A stretch of DNA of 64,000 bases from G963692885 sp964658655. GTDB taxonomy: Bacteria; Acidobacteriota; Terriglobia; Terriglobales; Acidobacteriaceae. The notes below the pieces were generated by a model, which was not told the origin of the DNA, did no database searches, and saw only the letters and a list, made by a program, of their open reading frames with translations. A program made the translations under genes and the position numbers. Below are positions 18,250 through 28,590 of this stretch, piece after piece. The stretch spans positions 1-64,000 of the forward strand of contig CAZZZL010000017.1 of NCBI GenBank assembly GCA_964658655.1. The letters run 5' to 3'. Every line of letters begins with the position of its first letter. The stretch's first letter is position 1.

Positions 18250-20831
18250 GGTTCCGGCCATGGATGCTCTCTCGTCGGAAAGCTGAACTCAATGAAGAGA
18301 TCCGGACTCACATCGAGATGGCCGCGCAAGACCTCAAGGACCGCGGGAAGTCAGCCGAGGAAGCCTACGCCCAGGCCAGACGGGAATTTGGCAATATACC
18401 GATGGTCGCAGACGCGACAGTTTCCAAGTGGGAGTGGCTGTGGCTGGAGCATGCTGCGCGGGACCTGAAGCTGGCGATCAAAAGGCTGTGGCGGTCCCCG
18501 GGGTACGCTCTGGCAGGCATCCTGACGGTTGCTCTGGGTCTTGGGGCGGTCACGTTCATGTTGGCGCTCGTTGATTCTGTGTTGCTACAACCTGTAGCAC
18601 TTCCACATCCAGAGCAGTTGGTGACTCTTTCTGAATACGACCACCTGGGAGAGAAAGGGAGTTTGTCGCGTGACCAACTCGATCTCGTCGCCAAGGGCGT
18701 ACCAACACTCTCGGGCCTGGCTGAATATACCGATGTTCCTCGGTCAGTCCATACCTCCACTGGGAACACCGTAGCCAGGGCTTATGAAACATCCCCCAAC
18801 TTCTTCAGCCTCCTTGGAGTGAACGCCCGCCGCGGAAGGGTCTTCAAGATGACTGATGCGCGAGCGGACGTAGCAGTGATCAGCTATGCATTTTGGCGAG
18901 ATAGTCTGCACGGGGATCCGGAGGCAATCGGACAGAGCCTAACAGTGTATGGGCGACTCGTCACAGTCATCGGAGTGATGCCCGAAGGATTCCGTTTTCC
19001 CCCCGCTACTGAAGACGCACCGATCATTGCAATGCCGTTTGAAACATCCTCGAGTGCAGATGGAGCTAGTGCGATCGCGCGACTGCGAGATGGTGCAAGC
19101 ATTCGAGAGGCAGAACAGGAAGTGCATGCCGTCTTTGCTCGTATGACGACTGAGCCGGGCTCGCGGGTGTCGCTACGATCTTATAGCTCTGCGATCATTG
19201 CCGACGAGCAACCCGCCCTCCTGGCCTTGTTGGGATCTGCCGTACTCTTCCTCTTGATCGCATGTGCGAACATCGCGATCCTACAGATTGCAAGAGAAAC
19301 ATCGCGCTTGGCGGAGATGAAGCTTCGATCGGCTCTTGGGGCAAGTCGAAGATACCTGGTACAGCAGATCATCATGGAGAGCCTGATGATGTCTCTCGCG
19401 GGTGCCGCTCTAGGGCTGCTTTTGGCTCTTGTGCTGATCCGATGGACTCGCGCAACCTATGGCACGCAGTATCCACGCTTCGACGAAGTGGCTCTGCATC
19501 CAGCCGCATTCCTAGGCTGCGCCATCTTTGCGGTCGGTACCGCACTTTTGGCTGCTCTTGCACCGTCCATCCAGGTCTTGCGCGCGAACCTCGATTTATC
19601 AGGGACGGCATCCCGCACAGTTTCTGGACTGCGAGTTAGTGGAGCCCTTGTCATCACAGAGGTGGCTTTAACATGCACACTGCTGATCGCAACGGGACTG
19701 TTGTTACAGGCGTTCAGAACACTCGAATCGACGCCGATGGGGTTCGATCCTGAAGGGGTAACCTCGGCCGTATTGCTGAGTTCAAATCCGAAGCTCAGCG
19801 AGCAGGAGGCGCGGTCGGAGACTCAGCGAATCCTAGACGGACTTACCGCAACGCCAGGAATCACCGCCGCCGCGACTCAGACAGCCGTACCCTTTTCATC
19901 GTTCAACATCACCGTAGGTCCTTTACCGATCCACGTAATTTCGTCGGAAAATGCAGCAGCAGCATATATCAGTGTGGTGAGTCCACAGTACGGTCGTACG
20001 ATGCGTACGCCCGTAGTACAGGGGCGGATCTTCGACGCGAAGGATCACAAAGGAACCGAAGCGGTGTGCTTAGTTAATCAGGCTTTTGTGCAGAAGTTCC
20101 TGGCAGGCCGTGCACAGGTGCTCAATCAAGTGGTCCTCTTTCCCAACAATTTTCCCAATATGCCTCTTACGATCGTCGGCGTAACTACGGACGAACTCGC
20201 AGGGCGCTCTTTTGCGGAGGTGCAACCCACAGTCTTTCTCAACTACGATCAATTTCCATCTGGGAGTGACATGGCTCCCATGATCTTCGGAGTAGCACCA
20301 CAATTCACTGTCCGCTCAACACTAGCGGAGGTGGATGTCGAAGCGGCGCTTCGGAAGGTCATCAAAAAGACAGCGCCCGACATGGCGATCATGAACGTCG
20401 AGCCAATGCAGGCGTCGGTGCAAGAGGCGCTCGTTGGTCGCCAACTCGCTCTACGTCTAGGGTCGGCTTTCGGGATCTCTGCTCTACTGTTGGCGGCCAT
20501 CGGAATCTATGGCGTACTCGCCTATACCGTCGTCCAACGACAAAGGGAGATCGGCATCCGTATGGCCTTGGGCTGCTCAAGGACTCGATCCATGTTGTCG
20601 GTGGTTTCCCAGTCAGCCGTTTTAGTTTTCGCAGGGTTAGCAATCGGATTGGTTACAGCAGCGGCAGCAGGACGTGTTCTACACTCAGCTTTCGTTGGAA
20701 CGGAGGTATGGGATACGACGACGGTGCAGGCAGCGACAGGTCTCCTTCTGCTCGTTTGTGCATTCGCCGCAGCACTGCCTGCTTGGCGAGCTTCGCGGGT
20801 CGACCCTGTGGAGGCACTGCGGTCCGCTTGA
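18246..20831 (+). CDS. ADOP-type FtsX/MacB permease (acidobacterial duplicated orphan permease)
   Basis: The 861-residue membrane protein starts with a cytosolic prefix (SRRKAELNEEIRTHIEMAAQ, then AYAQARREFGN) diagnostic of acidobacterial duplicated orphan permeases. A first transmembrane helix and a MacB-like periplasmic domain follow (about 90-330), then three helices of an FtsX domain (LLALLGSAVLFLLIACANIA), a second periplasmic region and a second FtsX domain near the C-terminus (GIYGVLAYTVVQRQREIGIRMALG). No ATPase subunit is adjacent, as usual for this group. Transport substrate is unknown. Transcription is probably controlled by the overlapping PadR gene. All segments are intact. Confidence 0.92.
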   Translation: MRFRPWMLSRRKAELNEEIRTHIEMAAQDLKDRGKSAEEAYAQARREFGNIPMVADATVSKWEWLWLEHAARDLKLAIKRLWRSPGYALAGILTVALGLGAVTFMLALVDSVLLQPVALPHPEQLVTLSEYDHLGEKGSLSRDQLDLVAKGVPTLSGLAEYTDVPRSVHTSTGNTVARAYETSPNFFSLLGVNARRGRVFKMTDARADVAVISYAFWRDSLHGDPEAIGQSLTVYGRLVTVIGVMPEGFRFPPATEDAPIIAMPFETSSSADGASAIARLRDGASIREAEQEVHAVFARMTTEPGSRVSLRSYSSAIIADEQPALLALLGSAVLFLLIACANIAILQIARETSRLAEMKLRSALGASRRYLVQQIIMESLMMSLAGAALGLLLALVLIRWTRATYGTQYPRFDEVALHPAAFLGCAIFAVGTALLAALAPSIQVLRANLDLSGTASRTVSGLRVSGALVITEVALTCTLLIATGLLLQAFRTLESTPMGFDPEGVTSAVLLSSNPKLSEQEARSETQRILDGLTATPGITAAATQTAVPFSSFNITVGPLPIHVISSENAAAAYISVVSPQYGRTMRTPVVQGRIFDAKDHKGTEAVCLVNQAFVQKFLAGRAQVLNQVVLFPNNFPNMPLTIVGVTTDELAGRSFAEVQPTVFLNYDQFPSGSDMAPMIFGVAPQFTVRSTLAEVDVEAALRKVIKKTAPDMAIMNVEPMQASVQEALVGRQLALRLGSAFGISALLLAAIGIYGVLAYTVVQRQREIGIRMALGCSRTRSMLSVVSQSAVLVFAGLAIGLVTAAAAGRVLHSAFVGTEVWDTTTVQAATGLLLLVCAFAAALPAWRASRVDPVEALRSA

Positions 20832-20894
20832 TAGGTACCGCGCTTGAAGAGCGGAGGAAGAATATCTACGCAAACCTAGCACTGAAAAGGCTAG

Positions 20895-21155
20895 TTCTCC
20901 GCAGTGAATGTCCTAGTGCTTGCAATCTTCGCGGATCCACATGGCTTCAGCTTTCTCAAGCTTGATCCAGCACGGACTGCGGCAATCGTGGCAGATGATT
21001 AGAAGACAACGTCTGCTCAGATCGAAGCATTCCAAGCAGCCATTCCACAGGCGCAGGTCGTTCGCATCCCGAACGCGGACCATTTTCTCTTTAACTCTAG
21101 TGAGCAACAAGTCTATGGAGACAGTGCTGACTTTTTAGCGAAGCTGTCTGAATGA
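20895..21155 (+). pseudogene. Alpha/beta hydrolase C-terminal remnant
   Basis: One frame ending at TGA 21153-21155 reads VLVLAIFADPHG, then, after an in-frame stop near 20994, AQIEAFQAAIPQAQVVRIPNADHFLFN and ADFLAKLSE. The PNADHFLF segment carries the catalytic His of alpha/beta-hydrolase-fold proteins. The N-terminal nucleophile part is absent. The rest was presumably lost when the permease pair or the insertion sequence arrived. No function remains. Confidence 0.6.
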
Positions 21156-21214
21156 CAGCTCTGGATGCTGGGTTCATCACCGCGCAGCATTGTTCGACGA
21201 CGGTTGATGTTGCT

Positions 21215-21255
21215 GCAAAGTTGAATTGTCGTTTGGTGTGCAAAGCGTAATCGTC
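21215..21255 (+). repeat. Left subterminal inverted repeat of the ISNCY-type element
   Basis: Two tandem copies of a GCAAAG-N4-AATNGTCR-like unit (GCAAAGTTGAATTGTCG and GTGCAAAGCGTAATCGTCA) sit at this end. The same two units with the same spacing occur inverted at 22266-22306. Paired repeats at both ends of a transposase gene are expected to be transposase-binding sites. Confidence 0.6.
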
Positions 21256-22212
21256 ATTTAAGATCCTTCACAGCCGGGCGGTGGTAATGTGCGAAGTCGC
21301 GGTTTCTGGCGATTTCCAAGGCCCGTGGAAAGGGTGGGAGGCAGGACAGTCGCCAAAGCGTTCGTTGAATCGCTCGACGAAAGTCGGGAGCCATGCATTT
21401 CCAGCTTCGATGCTGCTGATCTGAGCGAGTCGCAGTTCCTTAACCAAGCGGTCCTGCAACGGACGGTTGGCTCGTTCCACGCCACCCTTTGCCTGGCTGG
21501 AGTTGGCGCACAGGATCTCGATGTTTAGCTCTGCGCGTGCACGACCGAACTGTGTCATGCCTTGCCCGCCCTTCGCATCGCGGTTTATGCGGAACACCGA
21601 GTGCTTATCGGAGTAGAAGGCGACTGGACAGCCATGCGTGGCCAGATAGCTATGCAGTGCTTCGAAGTAGCTGGTCGTGCTTTCGCTAAGCACGAACCGC
21701 AGTTGCATAAGCTTGCTGGTCGCGTCGTCGATGAAGACCAGTGTCGTGCAGGGCTCGCCACGATCTTCGAACCAACGGTGTTCACTACCGTCGATCTGTA
21801 TCAGTTCGCCGTAGCTCTCACGCCTCAGTCGCGGTTGGTGAAAGACTCGTCGCTGCCGGCGGGACAGCCACAGGCCGGCTTCGGTCATCTACTTGCGCAG
21901 TGTCTCACGCGAGACTTCGATACCGTGCCGTTCGAGAAGTGCCTCGGCAGCTATCGTCGGTCCGAAGTCACGGTAGTTCTGCCGGACCAACTCCAAGACA
22001 TAGTCTTGAATGCCAGAGTTAGTTCGGTTCGTTGCGGGTCGGCCTCGCGCCTTGTGGATAAGCGCTGCGCCGCCACCTTCTCGGTATCTTGCAACCAACC
22101 GTTGTGCCTGACGCAGGCTCAATCCTAAAACTGCCGCAGCCGCCTCGGTCGTTCGACGGCCAGAAATTACCTCGGTCAAAACCTCGATCCGCTGCAAGTC
22201 TCGCTTGCTCAT
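21254..22212 (-). pseudogene. ISNCY-family transposase with premature stop and frameshift
   Basis: Reading from ATG 22212 (MSKRDLQRIEVLTEVISG), an HTH region (TTEAAAAVLGLSLRQAQRLV) is followed by TLRK, a TAG codon at 21891-21889 and MTEAGLWLSRRQRRVFHQP. The family sequence has Trp at the stop, so TGG became TAG. The catalytic core follows: QIDGSEHRWF, TLVFIDDATSK, FYSDKHSVF, KGGVERANRPLQ, the DDE residues of an integrase-like fold. Near 21340 the frame shifts, and the rest of the C-terminus (ARNRDFAHYHRPAV) is in a third frame, ending at 21254. Inactive as read. Confidence 0.8.
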
Positions 22213-22265
22213 CTGTACCCAGCTCAATCCGTCGCCTCCGATCCCGCAAACTAGGGACGTGCAGG

Positions 22266-22306
22266 CGACATTTTGGCTTTGCACAGCTACGACATTATTG
22301 CTTTGC
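22266..22306 (-). repeat. Right subterminal inverted repeat of the ISNCY-type element
   Basis: On the minus strand this reads GCAAAGCAATAATGTCG, TAGCT, then GTGCAAAGCCAAAATGTCG. It mirrors the left end in unit sequence, number and spacing. The 209 bases from 22326 to 22534 hold no gene. They contain a small hairpin (CCTCTCA/TGAGAGG, near 22350-22375) downstream of the relaxase, which could act as a weak terminator. Confidence 0.6.
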
Positions 22307-22534
22307 TCTTACAAGCTGACTGTACAGAAGACTCGTTATCAGGCATAAACCTCTCAAAAAAGATGTGAGAGGAAAGCGGGTAGATTCCAGAGTCAAGCTC
22401 GGTGTAGGAGAGCGCGGGGGCCTAAGCAGGAATGATCTGAGGGTCTTAATCAGCTGAATTCTTATTTAGATCGTGAATGCGGTCTTGACCCACAGAAGGC
22501 TCTCGGACAGATGGCGATCTGCTGACCCGATTGG

Positions 22535-25500
22535 CTAAAACTCGATGGCATATCCCTCGAATTCGATGGATGGATCGTCGATCTCCGGCAGGGGGATTTC
22601 CGTTTCAACCGAACCGGCAAACTTCCTCTGCATGGCAAGCTCAGGTGCGGCGGCCTGGTAGCCGTCCGATGTGTACACGATTAGCTCGTGGAGTTTGGAC
22701 GGAAGCCGTGAAAACGCTTCACGCCGGGAAGTGATTTGCTCAGCCTCGCCGCTCAGGATGACACGGTCGACAGACAGACTTTTGGTCGATTCGATGGCAT
22801 ACCCGTACTCGACGTGCTGTGCCTGTTCGGAAGTGAGATGCAGGGTCGCTCCCGAATCGACTTTGACGGAGAGGCCACCATCGTCGCGGATGTGGTCGAT
22901 GGTCGCGAGATTGCCGACACGGATACCTTGACCCCAATCGGAGCGGGTGAACTGGATGCGCTCGCCCTTGGAGAACTCGCGTTCCTGGGGCGTATAAATG
23001 GCAGCCTTAAGACGCATTTGCCACTCGGTTGCAGGGTTGTAAACGCGGGGGCTGGCATCCGCTCCGGTTACAGTGATGAGATTCTTTTCGGCGTCTACAC
23101 CGCTCACGGTTCCGTAGGTGTTCGGGGGGATGCCCAGCTCATCGCTGCCTTTGCTGCCGTAGCGGATCACATTGCCAACTTCATAGTTCGCGGCAATCTT
23201 GCAATCTTTATCTGAAAGCAGTTTGTCTGTGAGTACGTTCGCGTTGAAGGTTTTGTCCAACCGCCCCTGCTCGTGAAGATCCGCACGAATGAGCCGTGTC
23301 AGCTCATCACGCTCCGCCTTATCAGGAGCGAAGATGACGGCGCGGTCTTCTTTCGAAACGTAATCCCGAACCACGGCAGCTACGCGGTGTTCCGGATCGT
23401 TGTAAACGTGAATACGATCGGCATTCCGCAGGAGCGTGGTCGCCGATTGTGGATTGTCGCGCCGGAAGCTATACCCCGCCTCCCGGAAACCGCTGAGATC
23501 GAGGGCCGTGGTCTTCGAAACATCGGTCGCCAGCAGCTCGCCCAAGGTAGCGGCGTTGTTGGTGTAAATGCAGGCGTCGTGGGCCGCGCGGGAGATGGCG
23601 ACATAGGCCAGTCGGTCATTGATAAGGGAGCGACTGGAGTCGGTGTCGATATTGGCGATCACGCGGTCAGCTGTAAGTCCCTGCGAGCTGTGGGACGTAA
23701 CCGCGTAGCCGTGGTCGAGCTGCCGGAACTCAGTCGGGTCGAAGGTGACTACGCGCTCGGCTCGACCGTCTATGCGGACGGTGATGGAGCGCTCGTTAAG
23801 TTCGGTGATAGTGCCGAGATCGCGATTGACGATGCCGAGATCGCGGTGTCCGACGCTGAACTGGATGCGCTCGCCTAAGCTGAAATCCCGGCTGCGCTCT
23901 TCAAAGACGTTCACGCCATAGAGCCGCTTCGGATCGTAGGAGACTTGCTCGCCGTCCTGCTTCTGGACGGTAAGGGTGTTTGTTCGTACATCCACACCAA
24001 TTACCCGTGCTTCGGAATTCCGCTCGAAGCCGAAAGCATTGCTGCCAGACTCGTAACGGATCACATCGCCGGGATTGTAGAGCGCTGCCCAGGTGCGGCC
24101 TGCGCCAGTGAGATCGGAACGATGCGCGAGCGTCTGGAACGCGCAGCCACCCAGAGAAAGCTGGCCAGAGCTTTGCAGCTCGGCGCGAATCGCTTCGTTT
24201 ATCTGCTGACGGCTCCGGTTGTCTGGGGAGATAACGAGAGTGTTTTCTGGTTGGGCGGCATAATCTCTGGCGATCGCCGCGACACGATCCACGCCACCCT
24301 TTACCTCGGTGACGCGGCCCTGCTGGGCCAGCAATTCGACGCCCTTCTTTGTCTCTCCGATGGCAAAGTGCTGGACGGCTTTCAGCAATTCCGCGTCCTT
24401 CTGGCGCATGATCTGATCTAGTTGCGAAGTCTGCATCCCGGCCTGCTGCATCTGCTCGAAGGGCTTGCCGGCCTCGACGCCCTGATGCTGACGAATGTCT
24501 CCGACTACTAGAACCCGGTCTCCCGCCGACAGCTTTTGAAGAAAGTCCCGCATTTGTTTGGAAGAAGCGAGCGAGGATTCGTCCAGCATGTAAAGGCTCC
24601 GCTGAGCCAACCTACCCTCTACCTTGCGGGAGAGAAAGCTTTGTAGGGTGTTTGCCTCGATCCCGGCCTCGCGAAGCTGGCCTGCAGCGCGGGACGTGGG
24701 TGCAAAACCCACAACCTTGTAACCCTTAGCCTCCGCTCCTTCGCGGATAGTTTGAAGGCTCGCGGTCTTCCCAGAACCGGCCAGCCCCTGAAGTCCGTGA
24801 ACGCGATCCGTCGAGGTCAGAACCTCATGAACAACGCGGCGCTGGGCGTCATTTAGAAAACTCCGGCTATCCGCGTGGGCAAAGGCTTCGCGCTCGGTCA
24901 TCATGGGTGCAAGTGCGTGTCTGCCGTCCCACACCTGCTGGATATTGGCACGCTCGGCGGCAAGCGTTTCGGGCGTCGTATACCGCTGCGCAGAGTCATA
25001 GGTCCGCTCGGCCGCGGTTTGAAATTGGCCCTGCTCACGGCGTGCCAAGAATTCGCCCCGGACCTCGGAAAAGGTGGCCTCGCCCATGCTGCGCCGGAGT
25101 GCGGCGGTCATGATCGCGCGCTCGTCAGCAACAGCCTCGCGTTCGAAAAGATGGTTTCGAGCGAAGGTCATCGCCTCCTGTGCGCGGACGGATGACTGCT
25201 GCTGTACACCCTGCTCGATGGATCGCTGCCGGGCCTCTGCCACGACCCGGCTGGCCTGGTTGCCGAACTCGGTGGCGACCTCCCGATGTGCCTGCAGCAC
25301 CTGCTCTTTGGTGAGGTTATGTTTCTTTTCGCGGGTGGCGTGCGCAGCGATCTCTGCGGCTTCGGGTCCTTCAAACCCGTTCAGCTCCATATGTTGCCTG
25401 ATCTTCTCGGAACGTGGGCTGGACGCATCCAGGTACTCCTGCGAGAAGCCTTTTACTTCCGGGGCGCCAGAACGCCCACGCTCCAGCTCATAGCCGAATT

Positions 25501-26167
25501 GGCGGAGCTTGTATGTCAAGTGCGATTGATACACCGCCGTCGCGTAGCTCTGGCTCTCAAATAACGCCCGCTCCTGCAGGGCACGGGTAGAGCCGTCCTC
25601 CCGTGCAGTGACGTTGAAGATAACGGCATGGGTGTGGAGTTGGGGAGCGGCGTAGCCCTCCACCGGGCGGGCGGTGTCGTGTTCGAACTTGGCCGCGAGC
25701 AACCGTCCGGTCTGTTCAGCGGGGTTGTTGCCGCCGATGCGTGCCTGCGTGTACCGCTCCAGCTCGGAGAGTGCGGCGGTCACCGCCTCCCGGTGAGCTA
25801 GGCGCACGCGCTCATCGCCGCCTACGAGGGCGGTCAGGGACACGGATTTGGGCGCGGAAAAGGTAGCGTCCCAACCAGCACGGTGGGCGACTGTCTTTGT
25901 GATGGAACCATCCGCGTTGGTCTGTTCACTGGCGATGCGATGCTTGACCATCTGCTCGCCCGTCTGCGGGTTCCGACCGTTCGCAAGGGCCATGAAATCG
26001 GCTTCGCTGACAAATCCCGAGACGCCAAGCCTATCGGCTAACTCTCCCTGCCACTCGCCCAGCAGGGCGTCGTCTTTCGCGTAGTAGCTCTGTGTCCCGG
26101 ACGTGAAATCCTTAGTGTGATAAGTGCCTGCCTGCGAAGCATTGAGGGCCTTAGAAATCGTCAGCAT
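22535..26167 (-). CDS. MobF-family conjugative relaxase-helicase (TrwC/TraI type)
   Basis: A 1,210-residue protein. The N-terminal relaxase domain has catalytic tyrosines near residues 28-29 (QSYYAKDD) and the metal-binding histidine triad (PQLHTHAVIFN, about residue 175). A RecD2-like helicase follows with Walker A (LAGSGKTASL) and motif LYMLDESSL. Two similar C-terminal blocks have SH3-like strands and a YAVTSHSSQGLTADRV motif, the second degenerate (YAIESTKSLSVDRV). It should nick oriT, attach to the 5' end and unwind the transferred strand. It is the last gene of the minus-strand transfer operon, 5 bases after virD4. Length fits TrwC/TraI relatives. Confidence 0.93.
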   Translation of the reverse strand: MLTISKALNASQAGTYHTKDFTSGTQSYYAKDDALLGEWQGELADRLGVSGFVSEADFMALANGRNPQTGEQMVKHRIASEQTNADGSITKTVAHRAGWDATFSAPKSVSLTALVGGDERVRLAHREAVTAALSELERYTQARIGGNNPAEQTGRLLAAKFEHDTARPVEGYAAPQLHTHAVIFNVTAREDGSTRALQERALFESQSYATAVYQSHLTYKLRQFGYELERGRSGAPEVKGFSQEYLDASSPRSEKIRQHMELNGFEGPEAAEIAAHATREKKHNLTKEQVLQAHREVATEFGNQASRVVAEARQRSIEQGVQQQSSVRAQEAMTFARNHLFEREAVADERAIMTAALRRSMGEATFSEVRGEFLARREQGQFQTAAERTYDSAQRYTTPETLAAERANIQQVWDGRHALAPMMTEREAFAHADSRSFLNDAQRRVVHEVLTSTDRVHGLQGLAGSGKTASLQTIREGAEAKGYKVVGFAPTSRAAGQLREAGIEANTLQSFLSRKVEGRLAQRSLYMLDESSLASSKQMRDFLQKLSAGDRVLVVGDIRQHQGVEAGKPFEQMQQAGMQTSQLDQIMRQKDAELLKAVQHFAIGETKKGVELLAQQGRVTEVKGGVDRVAAIARDYAAQPENTLVISPDNRSRQQINEAIRAELQSSGQLSLGGCAFQTLAHRSDLTGAGRTWAALYNPGDVIRYESGSNAFGFERNSEARVIGVDVRTNTLTVQKQDGEQVSYDPKRLYGVNVFEERSRDFSLGERIQFSVGHRDLGIVNRDLGTITELNERSITVRIDGRAERVVTFDPTEFRQLDHGYAVTSHSSQGLTADRVIANIDTDSSRSLINDRLAYVAISRAAHDACIYTNNAATLGELLATDVSKTTALDLSGFREAGYSFRRDNPQSATTLLRNADRIHVYNDPEHRVAAVVRDYVSKEDRAVIFAPDKAERDELTRLIRADLHEQGRLDKTFNANVLTDKLLSDKDCKIAANYEVGNVIRYGSKGSDELGIPPNTYGTVSGVDAEKNLITVTGADASPRVYNPATEWQMRLKAAIYTPQEREFSKGERIQFTRSDWGQGIRVGNLATIDHIRDDGGLSVKVDSGATLHLTSEQAQHVEYGYAIESTKSLSVDRVILSGEAEQITSRREAFSRLPSKLHELIVYTSDGYQAAAPELAMQRKFAGSVETEIPLPEIDDPSIEFEGYAIEF

Positions 26168-26172
26168 CGGGG

Positions 26173-28587
26173 CTACTCCAGAGAGAGGCTGAACTGCTGA
26201 TTGTCGTGAGGCGGTAGGATATGGGTTTGGTGCTGCGGATCATGCAGGGGGATGAGGTAAGGGTCTAAATCTGTGAGCTTGATCGGGTCGGAATTAGTCT
26301 GCTTCGGTTGGTCTTCAGCTCGCTTGACGATATCGGCCCAATTCTCTTTGATCGCCTTCAACTCGGCTTGCGAGAAATCGCGGCCCTGCTCATCCAGCCC
26401 CTCGCGAAACTGTTGCAACTCCTGAAGAAACTCGGCTGCGACGGCAGCAATGCCGCTGGGTTCCGGGGCTGACTGCCCAATAGTCTGCGCATTGATCTTT
26501 TCCTCGGGTCCATTCCCGGACACCGTAAGAGCACGCCGGTACTGCGCCCCTCCTTTCTGCTGCGGTTCCTGCGGTTTCTTCGCTTCCGTTTTGGGCTCTG
26601 TCACCGACACAGGCTGCGTCGGAGATTCAACCTCGGCGGGGACGGCTGGTGGGGCCAGCGGCTCAAGGGTACGTCGATCAAACTTCAGCTTGTCATCGGC
26701 GTTTTCGCGGGGAATAAACGCATCCGTCACCGTCGGCAGGCCGTGGTAATCGAAATCGAAGCGGGCAATTCGATTGCCAAGTTTCAGATACGCGCGGCGG
26801 TCTTCCAGACCAGAGATCTCAGACGCCATCACCAGAGGCTCAATTTGCCTGTCGATGGTGTAGTTCTTGCCCGCGCGTGAGCCGTCGAAGTGCGTCTCCT
26901 TCAAGCGCTCGATCTCGACCTTGCCGAGCGTATCCGAGATCCATTCGGCGGCTTTACCCTCCGTGGTTTTCATAAAGATTTTGGTGGCGGGCTGGCTCAA
27001 CATGACCTCGGCGATCTTGCCATAGATGTCTTCCAGTTGGGCGCGGCCCTGAAAGCCGACCACGAGCGGATTTTTCGACTTCCTGCTCTCTGTCATTGCG
27101 CTGTGGAGCTGTGGAAGTTTCTGCAGGCTGGCCAGTTCGTCAATCACAAACCAGACCTGTTTTTGACCCGGCTTGGGAATCTCCATCAAGCGCATCACGA
27201 GTATGTCAATCCAGAGTGAGATGAGCGGGCGCAGTAACTCGCGCTGAGACTTCTTGGAAGTAATAAAGATCCAACCCTCGCGCTGCTTAGCCCAATCGGT
27301 GGCGTTCCATATCGATTTGGTTTCTTCCTTGCGCGGGAGCAACCGGAGGCTCTGCGCGACCAGTCCGAGGCTGGCAAGAACGCCCGCCGCCTGGGGGCCA
27401 GCTTTGCGGTCGATGTAGAACGCCATCTCCGTCCCCTTGACCTTCTTTTGCAGGAGACTTTCATCGGCCATCCATTCGGCCAGCGTGTGGGGCGTGGGTC
27501 CTTCGCGGAGCAGATGGGCGAAGATTTGGGCGGGCGTTCGGTAGAAGAACTCCTTGTTCGAACTGTTGGAGCTGCCGCCCGATGGCTGGTATAAGGATTC
27601 GGAAATCGTTGTGGCTTCCTGGTTGCTCTCGATCTCCATGGCGGGCGACCAGAACGGGCAACGCGCGTCGAGCGGATTGAGGATGATGTCGCCGCGTTTT
27701 TTGTCGTAGAATCGCTGCACGAACTCCGAAGCCGGGTCATACACAATCGCCACATCTCCACGGTCCCGGATCTGCCGAAGTAGCTGCATGATGAGGGTCG
27801 TCTTGCCCGCGCCGGTGTCGCCCATCATTTGAAAGTGCTGGGACTCCTTACCGGGCGGAATCCGCATCAGGCCGGTCATCTCCGTGGTCTTGAAACCAAG
27901 TCCTAGATGGGCTTGATTGCCACCCTTCTTACTGGCTCTCCATGCGCGGAACTCGCCCAAGGGATGACGCCAAAACTCACGCATGACGGCACGGTGAAAC
28001 TCGCGTGGGCTCATCATTTCGGGGCCACGCAGGACGCGGCCATATTTTAGGACTTTGAGCCGCTTGATGTCGGCTGGGATTGCAAACCAAAGCATGATGG
28101 CCAGCAGTACGCCCGCCTCGATGTAGGTCAGGAGAAACAGGTGAGGAAGGCTTTCGCCTTTGAAAAACGTGAGGCGAAGCCAGCCATATAGAGACGCGTC
28201 CTGTAACCTGTTCGGAAGACCCCGCGCGAACCACCGATAGCCCTGTGCCTGCGGGAACGCAGTGAGCTGGATGGGAACGGTCTTTCCGGTCGGCAGCTTC
28301 GTTTGGCCGTCCTCGAAATCAAATGGAAGTGCAAGACGAGGCTGTCTCTTCGTCGCACCGTAAAGATAGAACAGTCGGTACTCACCGGCTTGATGGAAGG
28401 CCGAGCCAGCGGCTGCGCGGACGTATTCCGTCAAGTAGCTCCGTTGCATGATGGACATGGAAAACGCGACCCTCTGCCATGCAAAAAAGCATAGACACAT
28501 GAGTGCTACTCCAATTGCCGTGAAGGTGTACACCGGCACGGTCGGCGGTGTGATAAGCGTCTCTTTTCTGCCCCAGGTCGATGCCAT
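26173..28587 (-). CDS. virD4: Type IV coupling protein (TrwB/VirD4/TraD)
   Basis: The 804-residue protein has two N-terminal membrane helices (about 18-37 and 155-175), then a RecA-like motor: Walker A (MGDTGAGKTTLIMQ), an IVYDPASEF strand and Walker B (QVWFVIDELASLQKLP), with VVGFQGRAQLEDIYG typical of TrwB/TraD. A proline- and lysine-rich tail from about residue 640 could contact the relaxosome. It links the relaxosome to the secretion channel at the inner membrane and pumps DNA. It sits between the RHH accessory gene (3-base gap) and the relaxase (5-base gap), the trwA-trwB-trwC order. Confidence 0.93.
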   Translation of the reverse strand: MASTWGRKETLITPPTVPVYTFTAIGVALMCLCFFAWQRVAFSMSIMQRSYLTEYVRAAAGSAFHQAGEYRLFYLYGATKRQPRLALPFDFEDGQTKLPTGKTVPIQLTAFPQAQGYRWFARGLPNRLQDASLYGWLRLTFFKGESLPHLFLLTYIEAGVLLAIMLWFAIPADIKRLKVLKYGRVLRGPEMMSPREFHRAVMREFWRHPLGEFRAWRASKKGGNQAHLGLGFKTTEMTGLMRIPPGKESQHFQMMGDTGAGKTTLIMQLLRQIRDRGDVAIVYDPASEFVQRFYDKKRGDIILNPLDARCPFWSPAMEIESNQEATTISESLYQPSGGSSNSSNKEFFYRTPAQIFAHLLREGPTPHTLAEWMADESLLQKKVKGTEMAFYIDRKAGPQAAGVLASLGLVAQSLRLLPRKEETKSIWNATDWAKQREGWIFITSKKSQRELLRPLISLWIDILVMRLMEIPKPGQKQVWFVIDELASLQKLPQLHSAMTESRKSKNPLVVGFQGRAQLEDIYGKIAEVMLSQPATKIFMKTTEGKAAEWISDTLGKVEIERLKETHFDGSRAGKNYTIDRQIEPLVMASEISGLEDRRAYLKLGNRIARFDFDYHGLPTVTDAFIPRENADDKLKFDRRTLEPLAPPAVPAEVESPTQPVSVTEPKTEAKKPQEPQQKGGAQYRRALTVSGNGPEEKINAQTIGQSAPEPSGIAAVAAEFLQELQQFREGLDEQGRDFSQAELKAIKENWADIVKRAEDQPKQTNSDPIKLTDLDPYLIPLHDPQHQTHILPPHDNQQFSLSLE

Positions 28588-28590
28588 GGT

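Larger units (their letters stand above)
21215..22306. mobile_element. ISNCY-type insertion sequence, inactive
   Basis: A transposase-like gene on the minus strand is bracketed by matching inverted double repeats, giving a minimum element of about 1.1 kb. The true tip on the right may be at TGTACAG near 22319-22325. The left tip is not clear and may be degraded. The transposase carries a premature stop and a frameshift, so the element could move only with help. It separates the PadR/permease cargo from the conjugation module. Confidence 0.6.

Noticed and set aside
22326..22534. Possible oriT next to the relaxase stop
   Set aside because: Only one weak hairpin is present, while the region upstream of the RHH gene has repeated dyads and matches R388 synteny.
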